A stretch of DNA of 64,000 nucleotides from Paludibacteraceae bacterium. Lineage in GTDB: Bacteria; Bacteroidota; Bacteroidia; Bacteroidales; Paludibacteraceae. Of this stretch, positions 43,284 to 52,108 are shown piece by piece (positions within the stretch are counted from its first letter, which is position 1; every line of letters starts with the position of its first letter). The notes under the pieces were generated by a model. It did not search any database and had not been told where the DNA came from. It was given only the letters and a program-made list of their open reading frames with translations. Position numbers and translations under genes: made by a program. The stretch covers positions 1-64,000 of the forward strand of contig JAFZLC010000058.1 of the NCBI GenBank assembly GCA_017551675.1, read 5' to 3'.

Positions 43284-44879
43284 TTATTTCTTAGCGGCTG
43301 CCTTGTGTTTGCGAGTAAGTGTTTGGATGCACTCTCTTCTTGGAATGATGACGGAGAGACCCTTGTACTCAACCTCTTCTTTGATGATTTGAAGCATCTC
43401 TTCGTAGTTCTTTTTCAATGGAACGAATACACGAAGATGTTCTGGTTTCACGCCCAATCCCAAGCAGATGGATTCGATTTTGCCGGTACCCTGAGAATCC
43501 TGACCACCTGTCATGGCAGTCGTTTCATTATCAGAGATGACAATAGTGATGTTAGAATTTTCGTTCACGGCATCAAGGAGACCTGTCATACCAGAGTGAG
43601 TGAATGTAGAGTCGCCGATAACCGCAACAGCTGGGTATAGACCTGCGTCGGAAGCACCTTTAGCCATTGTGATGGAAGCACCCATATCCACGCAAGAGTT
43701 GATAGCTTGGTAAGGAGGCAAAGCACCCAATGTGTAGCAACCTATATCGCCAAAGACTTTGCTGTTTGGATAAGAACGGAGCACTTCATTGAGGGCTTCG
43801 TACATATCGCGGTGGCTACAACCCTGACACATTTGAGGAGGACGCATTTTGACAACCGATGGTTGTTGGTAAGCGATAGTATTCACTTTACCAAAAGCTT
43901 TTCCAACTGAGTCTGGATCCAACTCACCCGTACGAGGAAGAGTGCCATCGAGACGGCCTTTGATTGGTTTGCTTTCAAAGAATCCCTTTAGTTGATTTTC
44001 CACGAATGGATAACCATCTTCCAACACCATGATGGCGTCGCACTCTTTAGCTAGTTTGTCGATTAGTTTCTTTGGCAATGGATATTGAGAAACCTTTACG
44101 ACTGGGTAATCACAGCCATTAGGGAATACTTCATTCAGATAGTTAAAACCGATACCACAAGCGACGATACCTAATTTTTTGTTTTTTCCATCGATATATT
44201 GGTTGTAGATGGAGTTTTCAGACTCTTGCAACATGGTTGCCTGAGCGTCCAACAAGACTTGGTATCTTCGACGAGCGATGGCAGGCAAAAGTACGAACTG
44301 ACGTGGGTCGGCAGGTACGCTATTAGTATTTTCGTTTTTCGTCTTTCTGCGTTCAACGCCTGATCTTGAGTGAGCCAGACGAGTAACGATACGCATAAGA
44401 ACGGGGTATCCTAATTTTTCAGACAATTCGAATCCGTTATAAGCCATGTCGTAAGCCTCCTGTTGGTTGGATGGCTCAAACATAGGGATCATGGCGAAAT
44501 TGCCATAGAAACGGGAGTCTTGCTCATTTTGAGAGGAGTGCATGGATGGATCATCAGCAGCCAATACCATCATACCACCGTTTACACCTGTGATAGCTGT
44601 ATTGACAAAACAATCGGCGGCAACGTTCATACCAACGTGTTTCATGCACACAAGAGAACGCTTACCGGCATACGACATACCTAAAGCACTCTCCATTGCA
44701 GTCTTCTCGTTAGAAGACCAATGGCTATGGATGTTTCTCTCTTTAGCTTGTTGGGAGTTTTGGATGTACTCCGTGATCTCGGTAGATGGAGTTCCCGGAT
44801 ATGCATATACACCAGACAATCCGCCATCTATCGCTCCTTGAGCAATAGCTTCATCAGCTAATAATAATTCTTTCTGCAT
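43284..44879 (-). CDS. iorA: Indolepyruvate:ferredoxin oxidoreductase alpha subunit
   Basis: A 531-residue thiamine-diphosphate enzyme that oxidatively decarboxylates aryl-pyruvates to aryl-acetyl-CoA, reducing ferredoxin (or the reverse). N-terminal pyrimidine-binding domain: LLADEAIAQGAIDGGLSGVYAYPGTPSTEI. C-terminal TPP domain: MCQGCSHRDMYEAL, GDIGCYTLGALPPYQ and the GDSTFTHSGMTGLLDAVNENSN motif. It ends without the two 4Fe-4S ferredoxin modules of the longer archaeal form, as in Bacteroides relatives. The beta subunit gene iorB, often adjacent, is absent here. A -7 element (TACTTTTG, minus strand, 45000-44993) gives a ~110-nt leader holding repeat copy A. Confidence 0.9.
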   Translation of the reverse strand: MQKELLLADEAIAQGAIDGGLSGVYAYPGTPSTEITEYIQNSQQAKERNIHSHWSSNEKTAMESALGMSYAGKRSLVCMKHVGMNVAADCFVNTAITGVNGGMMVLAADDPSMHSSQNEQDSRFYGNFAMIPMFEPSNQQEAYDMAYNGFELSEKLGYPVLMRIVTRLAHSRSGVERRKTKNENTNSVPADPRQFVLLPAIARRRYQVLLDAQATMLQESENSIYNQYIDGKNKKLGIVACGIGFNYLNEVFPNGCDYPVVKVSQYPLPKKLIDKLAKECDAIMVLEDGYPFVENQLKGFFESKPIKGRLDGTLPRTGELDPDSVGKAFGKVNTIAYQQPSVVKMRPPQMCQGCSHRDMYEALNEVLRSYPNSKVFGDIGCYTLGALPPYQAINSCVDMGASITMAKGASDAGLYPAVAVIGDSTFTHSGMTGLLDAVNENSNITIVISDNETTAMTGGQDSQGTGKIESICLGLGVKPEHLRVFVPLKKNYEEMLQIIKEEVEYKGLSVIIPRRECIQTLTRKHKAAAKK

Positions 44880-44895
44880 TTATATCTTATTTTTT

Positions 44896-44967
44896 GGTGG
44901 GTTCTATAAGTTTTAACCCACAATTCATACTAAATTTTGTTTAAATGGTGAATTCAAAGAACTCTCC
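44896..44967 (-). repeat. 5'-leader inverted-repeat element, copy A
   Basis: On the minus strand: GGAGAGTTCTTTGAATTCACC's core, ATTTAAACAAAATTTAGTATGAATT, then GTGGGTT-N10-TAGAACCCACC, which itself forms a 7-bp hairpin. It ends 16 nt before the iorA ATG. It aligns along its length with the copy at 57814-57880 in the same orientation relative to the gene. Confidence 0.65.
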
Positions 44968-44992
44968 TTTTGTTCAAAAAACTAATACAATG

Positions 44993-45000
44993 CAAAAGTA
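44993..45000 (-). promoter_or_regulatory. -7 element of iorA
   Basis: TACTTTTG on the minus strand, matching TAnnTTTG. No clear -33 TTG is seen at the ideal spacing. Confidence 0.45.
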
Positions 45001-45023
45001 AGGAATTTAATTAAGAATTAAGG

Positions 45024-45151
45024 TGGGTTCTGTATACTTTTTTTCTATGGATTCACCCAAGACGTTGCCATTGGGTTATGTCTGTCACTGCTTTTCATGC
45101 CGACTGATACATGGGTATTAGCCACCTTCTATGTGATTAGTATACAGAACC
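45024..45151 (-). repeat. Long inverted-repeat element with internal hairpin
   Basis: GGTTCTGTATAC (45026-45037) and GTATACAGAACC (45140-45151) are perfect 12-bp arms 102 nt apart. Inside is a perfect 6-bp hairpin, ACCCAA-N10-TTGGGT (45055-45076). The arm ending in CCACC resembles the arms of the leader elements, so this may be an expanded member. It lies between the lipoprotein stop (45160) and the iorA promoter. No T-run, so it is not an ordinary terminator. Confidence 0.5.
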
Positions 45152-45159
45152 TGACTTGT

Positions 45160-45615
45160 CTATCTTCTAGCTGTTTTTAACAACTCTTCCGTAAGGATTA
45201 GAGTACAATCAACATCATAGTTTTCATCCATATTCAGTTCCCAGTTTTCTCTGTCATAAATCGAGGATGAGGGAGAGAAATCTGCTAAGGTGTCGCCATC
45301 AACATTGTATATGACAAGATGCCAATTGTCAATGCCGTTTTTTAAGTGCAAAAAACCTCCTTCTGCTGTTCCATTCTCTATTTTACCACCATTGTCCAGA
45401 CATTGATACCCATAATCAGCAACCATTTTCTTCTCCCCGGATTCTATTATAAAAGTATCCCTGCTAATTTCTTTTTCTGGCGATGAAAAGGTGACAAGGA
45501 TAGAATCCTGCATTTGATTTTTTACATTATAGAATGCCCCGCTACATTCAAGTCTCTCTCCTATACAACTTGCAAGGAGAATGTTAATTAAAGAAAAAAG
45601 AAAAAAATGTTTCAT
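45160..45615 (-). CDS. Small lipoprotein, paralogue 2
   Basis: From ATG 45615 (MKHFFLFSLIN), 151 residues. An upstream ATG at 45633 would add six residues before the signal. Lipobox LLASC. The mature part has ECSGAFYNVKNQMQDSI, then a pattern shared with its neighbour: GGFLHLKN, DTLADFSPSSSIYDRENWEL and a C-terminal DCTLILTEELLKTAR. It is clearly paralogous to the gene at 45776-46234, about 140 nt upstream. Four conserved Cys suggest disulfides. Function unknown. Confidence 0.75.
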   Translation of the reverse strand: MKHFFLFSLINILLASCIGERLECSGAFYNVKNQMQDSILVTFSSPEKEISRDTFIIESGEKKMVADYGYQCLDNGGKIENGTAEGGFLHLKNGIDNWHLVIYNVDGDTLADFSPSSSIYDRENWELNMDENYDVDCTLILTEELLKTARR

Positions 45616-45702
45616 TGTAAATTCCAAATTCAACTGACAATTAAACTATTTTTACTTTGATACTTTGAGTTATTAATAAAATTGGATATTATATATTTTA
45701 AA

Positions 45703-45762
45703 AGTCGCTTCGCGAGAAATCTTACAAATCTGTTCAAATCATATAAATCTTTTTTAAAGCAA
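45703..45762. repeat. Direct repeat between the paralogous lipoprotein genes
   Basis: AGTCGCTTCGCGAGAAAT (45703-45720), followed by TACAAATCTGTTCAAATCA and a related tail. The first 18 nt are identical at 48073-48090 and the following segment is similar. A further partial copy lies at about 47968-48002. It also holds a small CGC-TT-GCG hairpin. Confidence 0.6.
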
Positions 45763-45775
45763 AGTTTCCTTTGAG

Positions 45776-46234
45776 TTATGGTCTTGCAGTCTTTATCAAT
45801 TCCTCAGTAAGGATCAAAGTGCAGTCAACATTATATTTTTCATCCATACTCAGTTCCCAGTTTTCTCTGTCGTAAATAGATGATGTGGGAGAAAAATTGG
45901 CTAATGTGTCTCCTGACATGGAAAAGATTACTAAACGATAGTCATTAATGCAATTTTTAAGGTTAACAAAACCTCCTTCTGCAGTACCTTCTTTGATTTT
46001 TCCGCCAAAGTCAGTACATTTATAAGAATAATTAAACATCATTTTCGTATCTCCTGATGTAATAATATATCCATTGTTTTTGTCTAACTCATATTTTGCC
46101 GTCGAATATATGACAAAGATTGAATCCTTCAATTGATTTTTCACGTTATAGTGAGACTCACTACATTCAAGGGTCTCTCCTATGCAACTTGAAAGAAGAA
46201 GAGTGATTATAGCAAAAAGAAAAGAATGTTTCAT
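45776..46234 (-). CDS. Small lipoprotein, paralogue 1
   Basis: A 152-residue lipoprotein with lipobox LLSSC (about Cys17), then ETLECSESHYNVKNQLKDSI, GGFVNLKN, DTLANFSPTSSIYDRENWEL and the end DCTLILTEELIKTARP. It is paralogous to the next gene. Its start overlaps the stop of the putative metalloprotease gene by 4 nt (ATGA), so the two are translationally coupled and probably functionally linked, for example as an inhibitor, chaperone or co-receptor (inference). Confidence 0.75.
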   Translation of the reverse strand: MKHSFLFAIITLLLSSCIGETLECSESHYNVKNQLKDSIFVIYSTAKYELDKNNGYIITSGDTKMMFNYSYKCTDFGGKIKEGTAEGGFVNLKNCINDYRLVIFSMSGDTLANFSPTSSIYDRENWELSMDEKYNVDCTLILTEELIKTARP

Positions 46235-47874
46235 TGTACGTAAAGATTTAAAGAAATTATTGGATTTTTGTGATTCAAATTTTTAGCTAAAGCATTCAAA
46301 GATGTTGTTTTTGCATCCATGCATGAGAGAAAATCAAGTTGGGAAATAATATTGTTTTGAAATAATTCCCAAGTTGTTTCTGGTTTATACCATTCTTTAT
46401 CAGTAATGTTTAATGATCTTGTAGGGAATTTTTTTTCAAAAATATATTTTTCTGCAGCATCTGCGAACGTTTCTCCCACACCGATATAACCTGAGTAATT
46501 TGTGCTTTTTTCATTGTATCCATATATATAATCTGATCCGAACTTTAGTCTACAAAGAATAATTCCCTTGACATAATTGTTCCAATAGGTGGTGCCAACT
46601 TTTTTGAAATGCATTGTATGAAATGTTTCATGTATGACATGGGAATACAATAATCCGTAGTCTTTACCGATTCTTCCAATGAAAATATCAGGCGCAATAT
46701 AGGAAAATGCGACTGTACTTGCTGTTGCTACAGGAGATAAAGCTGCAACTTCAGACACGGGAACCGTTGATGGTAATGTGGATGCTAATATTGCCAAATT
46801 CTCTAAGTTCTTGGCAGTCCCATGGTCTAACATGGGAGTGGAACTAAATTTAGTATCTATTACCCAATACGACAATTTTTGCGGTATGTAGTTTTCAAAT
46901 GTGCTATGCATATAGTATGCTGCATTGTTTACAACACAATGAGCCCACATGTCAGTTCCCTTGTCAAACGCATGACTGTACCCTTTATTAGAGTGCTTGC
47001 CCATGGCATGCAGTCTTGCATCTGCTAATCCGCTAAATGTCCCAATTTTAAAATCCTTCTTATTGTGGAAGTAAATCCAATAGTGAGGATCCGTTCTAAA
47101 TGTACTATTTGTACTATAATAACCATTCGCATCTGTGTATACATGAAACCATTTTACAAACTTTCCCATTCTGACTGCTACGCCAGACACTCCCTCATAC
47201 TGACCGGTCAATTCATTGTATACCGTAAATCTTCCCGAAGGTGATGCTTTTGACCTTAATTCGCTATTTTTCAGCATAGAACCATTGCCGGAAATCTCGT
47301 AAGCAAGGTGTTCCATGCGACTTGCATTTAGTAATTTGCTGGATTTTAACTGGGACTCCTCCTCCTCTGGTATATAACATTCCTCAAGTATTTCGTATCG
47401 AACATTTGGAAATTTGTAGTCAACAGGTACTTTTGTGTATTGCCACGTCATTTGATCATTTGGTACAGAAGGATCATGATAGAAATCTCCCCATTGCTCT
47501 ATCTCATAATCCAGCGGATAACAGAACAAATCTAGACTGTCCCTTTCCAACAAATTGAAATCAACGGAATCCTTCGGTAGAAAACGAACGTAGTAATGTG
47601 TTGGTTGTAATTGATTTCCAGACTTCAAGACACTGCCAGACTCTGTGTTCAATGAGTCATATGCCGCCTGCATGTTTTTCAATGAGTATGGATTGTTGAG
47701 TTTTTTACCTAAGACAATTGTACTGCCAAATTTCTCATTCTCTAATGACAAAGAATCCCCAACATGATCATTTATCATTTCATCCTGACAAGACGTAAGC
47801 CCCAAAATTAGCAAAAGACCTCCTTTGCAAATATGTTTTAAGGAGAACTTCCCGTATATCTTATTATTGTTCAT
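46231..47874 (-). CDS. Lipoprotein with zinc-protease signature
   Basis: A 547-residue lipoprotein (lipobox GLTSC, Cys29). Residues ~30-210 lack recognisable features. Residues ~215-265 resemble a carboxypeptidase-regulatory-like beta-sandwich (FTVYNELTGQYEGVSGVAVRMG, then TDANGYYSTNSTF). In the C-terminal region IHETFHTMHF carries HExxH (His415, Glu416, His419). GETFADAAE has Glu468 49 residues later, as expected for a gluzincin-type third zinc ligand. I therefore infer a surface or periplasmic zinc metalloprotease. It is first of a three-gene unit with the two small lipoproteins. Confidence 0.65.
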   Translation of the reverse strand: MNNNKIYGKFSLKHICKGGLLLILGLTSCQDEMINDHVGDSLSLENEKFGSTIVLGKKLNNPYSLKNMQAAYDSLNTESGSVLKSGNQLQPTHYYVRFLPKDSVDFNLLERDSLDLFCYPLDYEIEQWGDFYHDPSVPNDQMTWQYTKVPVDYKFPNVRYEILEECYIPEEEESQLKSSKLLNASRMEHLAYEISGNGSMLKNSELRSKASPSGRFTVYNELTGQYEGVSGVAVRMGKFVKWFHVYTDANGYYSTNSTFRTDPHYWIYFHNKKDFKIGTFSGLADARLHAMGKHSNKGYSHAFDKGTDMWAHCVVNNAAYYMHSTFENYIPQKLSYWVIDTKFSSTPMLDHGTAKNLENLAILASTLPSTVPVSEVAALSPVATASTVAFSYIAPDIFIGRIGKDYGLLYSHVIHETFHTMHFKKVGTTYWNNYVKGIILCRLKFGSDYIYGYNEKSTNYSGYIGVGETFADAAEKYIFEKKFPTRSLNITDKEWYKPETTWELFQNNIISQLDFLSCMDAKTTSLNALAKNLNHKNPIISLNLYVQ

Positions 47875-48072
47875 AATAAAATTAAAAAATTAAAGTAAAT
47901 CGACAACAAAGGTCAGTATAATTAATGAGTTTTGCAAGCCGTTCACCATAAATTTCAAAAATTTTATAAATCTGTTCAAATCGCACAAATCTCTTTTAAA
48001 GCGACACATATTTGAAAGATTTGTAAAGATTTGTAAGATTTCTGTCCGCAGGACACTCAATATATGTTTAAG

Positions 48073-48120
48073 AGTCGCTTCGCGAGAAATCGTACAAATC
48101 TGATCAGATCACACAAATCA
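48073..48120. repeat. Second copy of the lipoprotein-flanking direct repeat
   Basis: AGTCGCTTCGCGAGAAAT followed by CGTACAAATCTGATCAGATCA; the first 18 nt are identical to 45703-45720 and the rest is similar. The two copies bracket the protease-lipoprotein genes. Confidence 0.6.
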
Positions 48121-48258
48121 TTTTTGTAGAGACGAACGGACGTGCGTCTCTATAGGCCGTGTGTCTCTACGGGTGATCGACGCCCCCACCTTAAATAATC
48201 TGCCAAAATTTCAGATATTGTGTAGAAAAAGTCTGTCAAAATGTACAAAATACTGACA

Positions 48259-48273
48259 TGGCAAAATAATTGT
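48259..48273 (+). promoter_or_regulatory. Possible sigma-54-type promoter of grpE-dnaJ
   Basis: TGGCAAAATAATTGT fits the -24/-12 layout (GG, 10 nt, G) with GT in place of the usual GC. No TAnnTTTG element is evident upstream of grpE. Tentative. Confidence 0.3.
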
Positions 48274-48328
48274 TATATACATAGGTAAAGAATAGAAAAT
48301 AAATAAATAATAAAAATACAGGTAGGAT

Positions 48329-48913
48329 ATGGCAGAGATAGAAAACGAAAACGAAGCGCAAACTTCTGTTAATGAAGAGATTAATAATGATTCTAATTTG
48401 GGAGAGTCATTTCAAAACGAGTCGAAGTCAGATAATGAGGAGTCGCTAGAGACTGACATAACGGCAGAATTGGAGTCGTTGAAGGAGAAGTGTGAGACTC
48501 TTCACAATGATTATTTGCGATTGTATGCAGATTTCGATAATTACAAGAAGAGAGCATTAAAAGACAAAGCAGATTTGATAAAGTCTGCAGGAGAGAATAT
48601 TTTCAACAATATGCTTCCGTTGATTGATGATTTTGAGCGTGCATTGAAAGCAATGGAGAATGCGACGGAAGTATCTTCTGTCAAAGAAGGTGTTGATTTG
48701 ATCTATGGAAAATTCCTTAACTTTTTGTCTCAAAATGGAGTGAAACCTATAGAGACAGAAGCAAAGGAGTTTGATACGGATTTTCATGAGGCAATAGCTA
48801 AGATACCTGCGCCATCAGATGATATGAAAGGTAAGATAATTGATTGTACGCAAAAAGGTTATATGCTGAATGAAAAGGTGATACGCTACGCAAAAGTAGT
48901 TGTTGGTGAATAA
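48329..48913 (+). CDS. grpE: GrpE nucleotide-exchange factor
   Basis: A 194-residue co-chaperone that exchanges ADP for ATP on DnaK. The acidic, disordered N-terminus (1-50) is rich in Glu/Asn. A long helix for dimerisation follows (~50-115, [33 protein letters not shown]). The beta-domain carries the signature [36 protein letters not shown] and ends [17 protein letters not shown]. dnaJ follows 11 nt later, so the two form an operon. dnaK is not in the window. Confidence 0.97.
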   Translation: MAEIENENEAQTSVNEEINNDSNLGESFQNESKSDNEESLETDITAELESLKEKCETLHNDYLRLYADFDNYKKRALKDKADLIKSAGENIFNNMLPLIDDFERALKAMENATEVSSVKEGVDLIYGKFLNFLSQNGVKPIETEAKEFDTDFHEAIAKIPAPSDDMKGKIIDCTQKGYMLNEKVIRYAKVVVGE

Positions 48914-48924
48914 TTATTATTGCA

Positions 48925-50073
48925 ATGGAGAAAAGAGATTATTATGAAGTGTTGGGTGTCTCAAAGACGGCAACCGACGATGAAATAAAGAAGGCTTACC
49001 GTAAGAAAGCTATTCAATATCACCCAGATAAGAATCCTGGTGATAAGGAGGCTGAAGAGAAGTTCAAAGAGGCGGCAGAAGCTTATGAGGTATTGAGCAA
49101 TCCGGAGAAACGTTCGCGTTATGATAGGTTTGGTCATGCAGGTGTAGGTGGAGCTGCTGGCGGTGGATTTAGTGGTGGTGGTATGTCAATGGAAGACATA
49201 TTCTCCAATTTCGGTGATCTGTTCGGTGGGCATTTCGGATCGTTCTTTGGTGGTGGATTTGGTGGCGGAAGTGCCTCATCTGCAACGAGAAGAGGTTCCG
49301 ACCTTCGTGTGCGTGTGAAGTTGAACCTGAAAGAGATTTCCACGGGTGTGGAGAAGAAATTGAAGGTAAAGAAATATGTGAAATGTAACGATTGTAACGG
49401 TACGGGTGCTGAGGGAAATAGCTATTCCACATGTACGAAATGTAACGGTACGGGACGTATCACACGTATTCAGAACACGATGTTTGGCGCTATGCAGACG
49501 CAATCTGTTTGTCCTGATTGTAATGGTGAAGGAAAGATTATCACGAAGAAATGTCCACATTGTGGCGGAAATGGTGTTGTGGTAGATGAGGAGGTAATCA
49601 CAGTAAAGATCCCTGCAGGTGTGATGGAAGGTATGCAGATTCCATTAAGAGGAAAAGGAAATGCAGCACGCCATGGCGGTGTGAATGGAGACCTTTACAT
49701 TGCGATAGAGGAAGAGCCACATCCAGAGTTGATTAGGGATGAAAATGACTTGATTTACAACTTGTTATTGTCAGTTCCGATGGCTGTCAATGGTGGTACG
49801 ATAGAGATTCCTACAGTGGATTCTATGGTGAAGGTGAAGATTGATCCAGGAACGCAACCAGGAAAGGTATTGCGTTTGAAAGGAAAAGGCTTGCCAAGCG
49901 TAAACAGCTATGGTTCAGGCGACTTGCTTGTAAACATAGGCGTATATATCCCTGAGAAGGTGACTAAAGAGGAAAGCAAAGTCTTTGAAGATTTGGCTAA
50001 ATCCGCTAATATGAAGCCTACAGAAGGGGCTAAAAAGAGCTTCTGCGAGCGTTTTAAAAAGATGTTCGGTTAA
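48925..50073 (+). CDS. dnaJ: Chaperone DnaJ (Hsp40)
   Basis: A 382-residue type I DnaJ. J domain 1-70 with [16 protein letters not shown] (the HPD tripeptide that stimulates DnaK ATPase). A Gly/Phe-rich linker follows (~76-118). The zinc-binding region has four CxxCxGxG repeats ([32 protein letters not shown]), then two C-terminal substrate-binding beta-domains. The last 4 nt overlap the convergent XRE gene. It acts with GrpE and DnaK on unfolded proteins in the cytoplasm. Confidence 0.98.
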   Translation: MEKRDYYEVLGVSKTATDDEIKKAYRKKAIQYHPDKNPGDKEAEEKFKEAAEAYEVLSNPEKRSRYDRFGHAGVGGAAGGGFSGGGMSMEDIFSNFGDLFGGHFGSFFGGGFGGGSASSATRRGSDLRVRVKLNLKEISTGVEKKLKVKKYVKCNDCNGTGAEGNSYSTCTKCNGTGRITRIQNTMFGAMQTQSVCPDCNGEGKIITKKCPHCGGNGVVVDEEVITVKIPAGVMEGMQIPLRGKGNAARHGGVNGDLYIAIEEEPHPELIRDENDLIYNLLLSVPMAVNGGTIEIPTVDSMVKVKIDPGTQPGKVLRLKGKGLPSVNSYGSGDLLVNIGVYIPEKVTKEESKVFEDLAKSANMKPTEGAKKSFCERFKKMFG

Positions 50074-50723
50074 TTGGAAGGGATAAACTCTTCGTAAGTT
50101 TTATCCGAATAGAATACGACAATCTTTTTTACATAGGTATGAGGGATTTCCTTAAGAGGAGATTCCTCATTTTTTTTCTCCACTTGAATCTGGACAGAGG
50201 GTTGAGGTGTCTCTGTTGGTTTGTTTGTCTCTTCAGATTTTTTTTCATCATCAGAAATGGTCATGGTTGGTTCTACAGAATTCGTTTTAGGGGTCGAATC
50301 GATTTTTGTAGATGGAGACTCTTTAGGAGATGAAATTTCCTCCACATTGTTTTCAGATGATTGAGTAGACAAATTTTCAGGAGAAGAAGTTAACTCATTT
50401 TCCGTTGAATTATCCGTAGAATTGTCCGAATAATTTGCAAATAAGTCACCCATTTCGAGTTGATAAGGCTTTTTTTGAGGTTTATCTTCTTGAATTTCAG
50501 TAATTTCAGACTGATTTCGGTACATCTCTCCATTTCCGAAAAGTAGCCAATCTGGAGAGATCTTAGGGTATGCTTTTAGGATTTTTGTCGCAATATCTAA
50601 AGTTACTTGATTTCTGCCTGTTTTTATATGCGAAATCTGAGATGGTTGCACATTAACACGAACAGCAAAGTCTGTTGTTGTTAATCCAGAGTCTTCTATA
50701 ATCCTTAAAATACGGTCTTTCAT
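50070..50723 (-). CDS. XRE-type helix-turn-helix regulator
   Basis: From ATG 50723 (MKDRILRII), 217 residues; an upstream in-frame ATG at 50756 would lie in the promoter. The N-terminal HTH (residues 1-65) reads [39 protein letters not shown], followed by [16 protein letters not shown], a common pattern in Bacteroidota regulators that often precede Thr/Ser/Glu-rich tails. Here the tail (~75-190) is low-complexity and acidic, ending in a short beta segment, [16 protein letters not shown]. Promoter at 50743-50773. The promoter and about 700 nt upstream hold repeats of TAC-N4-GTA that may be its binding sites (inference). Targets unknown. Confidence 0.8.
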   Translation of the reverse strand: MKDRILRIIEDSGLTTTDFAVRVNVQPSQISHIKTGRNQVTLDIATKILKAYPKISPDWLLFGNGEMYRNQSEITEIQEDKPQKKPYQLEMGDLFANYSDNSTDNSTENELTSSPENLSTQSSENNVEEISSPKESPSTKIDSTPKTNSVEPTMTISDDEKKSEETNKPTETPQPSVQIQVEKKNEESPLKEIPHTYVKKIVVFYSDKTYEEFIPSN

Positions 50724-50742
50724 ACTGTAAAATTTAACATTA

Positions 50743-50773
50743 CAAATGTAATACAATTTTTTTTACAAAACAA
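50743..50773 (-). promoter_or_regulatory. Promoter of the XRE regulator
   Basis: On the minus strand TTG (50773-50771), exactly 20 nt and TACATTTG (50750-50743). The -7 element lies inside one of the repeated TACATTTGTA sequences, so a protein binding that repeat would cover the promoter. Confidence 0.7.
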
Positions 50774-51255
50774 CAAAAATTTTACCAAAGTAAAAATATA
50801 AATATAAATTTACAAAATTACATTATTACAAATGGAAAGTGTTAATGTATAAATGTAAATACATATTAGATATACAAATGTTAATACGAGAGATCATAAG
50901 AGGCAAATAAAGGTAGTAAAAGACGAAAGAGGGTATTGGTATAATTAAATGATTAAACACCTAATAATCAAATTATAAAACCATAATAAAAGAGACGGAA
51001 AGAGGCAAATAAAGACCAGTATCACAGTTAAAAATCGAATATCTAAATCTTTACTTTAATGATTTTAGTTAAAATATTGGCTTTTATAGAGTTATAATAT
51101 AAAATATGCAGTTTTTAATCGAAAAAAGAGGAATATTTACGAATGTAAAAATTTATCTTTAGTTTTTCTTTAGATTATATGTAATAAAAGTTTGGGAATT
51201 AGTATATTAAATGGTTTAAAATTCTTTAAATAGAATAGACTTTCAAATGATTGAT

Positions 51256-51457
51256 TACAGATGTATATCTTATTTAATTTTGTATATCTCCCCTATTATT
51301 GGATTTAAATTTTACATCTGTATACTCTTAAACCATTTTAATTTGTATAATACATTTGTTAAATTTATTTAGTTGTATTTTTACTTTTGTATAAAAGTAC
51401 ATTTGTATTGTATTTTTACACTTTAATAATGTATATTTATGTATTATTACATTTGTA
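51256..51457. repeat. Cluster of TACATTTGTA-type sites
   Basis: Sites at 51256-51265 (TACAGATGTA), 51313-51322 (TACATCTGTA), 51351-51360 (TACATTTGTT), 51398-51407 and 51448-51457 (both TACATTTGTA). A second group lies at 50741-50882. TACATTTG also equals a -7 promoter element on the plus strand, but no TTG lies at 20-nt spacing, so operator sites are as likely as promoters. Confidence 0.5.
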
Positions 51458-51872
51458 TAGGAATTTAATGCACTTTTGATGTTCACCAGGACGTCTGTTG
51501 GAGTTCACTTTCCTATTTTTTTCTATTTTACATTAGTTTTTCCATTTTGCTATTCTCCCGAATATCTATTTAATTATTTGTATATTAATATATTAAGTGC
51601 TTATTCGAGTGTTTTAAACCCTCTATGAGGCTTCTATTCACGTATATCTGCACGATTTTGTGTCAAATATGCGACGCATTTTGAGTTAATTATGAAAGGA
51701 GAATTTTAATTATTGTACTCATTTAAATTTTATCGTTGGGAGATTATTGATAGGAGACTTATTTCTTTTTCTTTTAAACGAATCAGAAGATGAGTTGCCG
51801 TTCCTTATTCTCAGAATTGAAAATTGCAAATGGTAGATAATAGATGTATGCGCAAACCATTCGAGTGCATTA

Positions 51873-52089
51873 TGCCCCATAGGGGCTTCCTCTTAATAGA
51901 AGTGTGTGCACGTGACGAACAAATCTTCATTTGGAAATGGATATGTTTCTTGCTTTTGTTTACGCCGAATACGACATTAATAATATATTCCGCATGATGG
52001 AATGATGATGGCGATAGAAAACCCCTGACGGGGTATTTATTCATGCAAAATATGCTCCTTGCTATTAAGAGAAAGCCCCTATGGGGCAG
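51873..52089. repeat. REPIN/MITE-like element with 27-nt terminal inverted repeats
   Basis: The arms 51873-51899 and 52063-52089 are inverted copies matching at 26 of 27 positions. Each contains an internal palindrome (GCCCC-ATA-GGGGC). Another palindrome, ACCCC-TGAC-GGGGT, lies inside (52022-52035). No transposase is present. The layout, paired REP-type palindromes in opposite orientation, suggests a non-autonomous element moved by a RAYT-type enzyme elsewhere (inference). Confidence 0.65.
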
Positions 52090-52108
52090 CGTACAGAGGT
52101 TGATTCGC

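Larger units (their letters stand above)
47875..48328. other. Non-coding region upstream of grpE
   Basis: It holds copies of the AATCTGTTCAAATC direct repeat (about 47968-48002 and 48073-48120), an AGAGACG-family imperfect palindrome (48128-48170) and the grpE control region. A TGGC-N8-TTG sequence lies at 48259-48272. No gene seen. Confidence 0.5.

Noticed and set aside
51351-51457. Tandem plus-strand promoters (TACATTTG)
   Set aside because: They match the -7 element but lack TTG at 20 nt, and no rightward gene follows; kept only as repeat sites.
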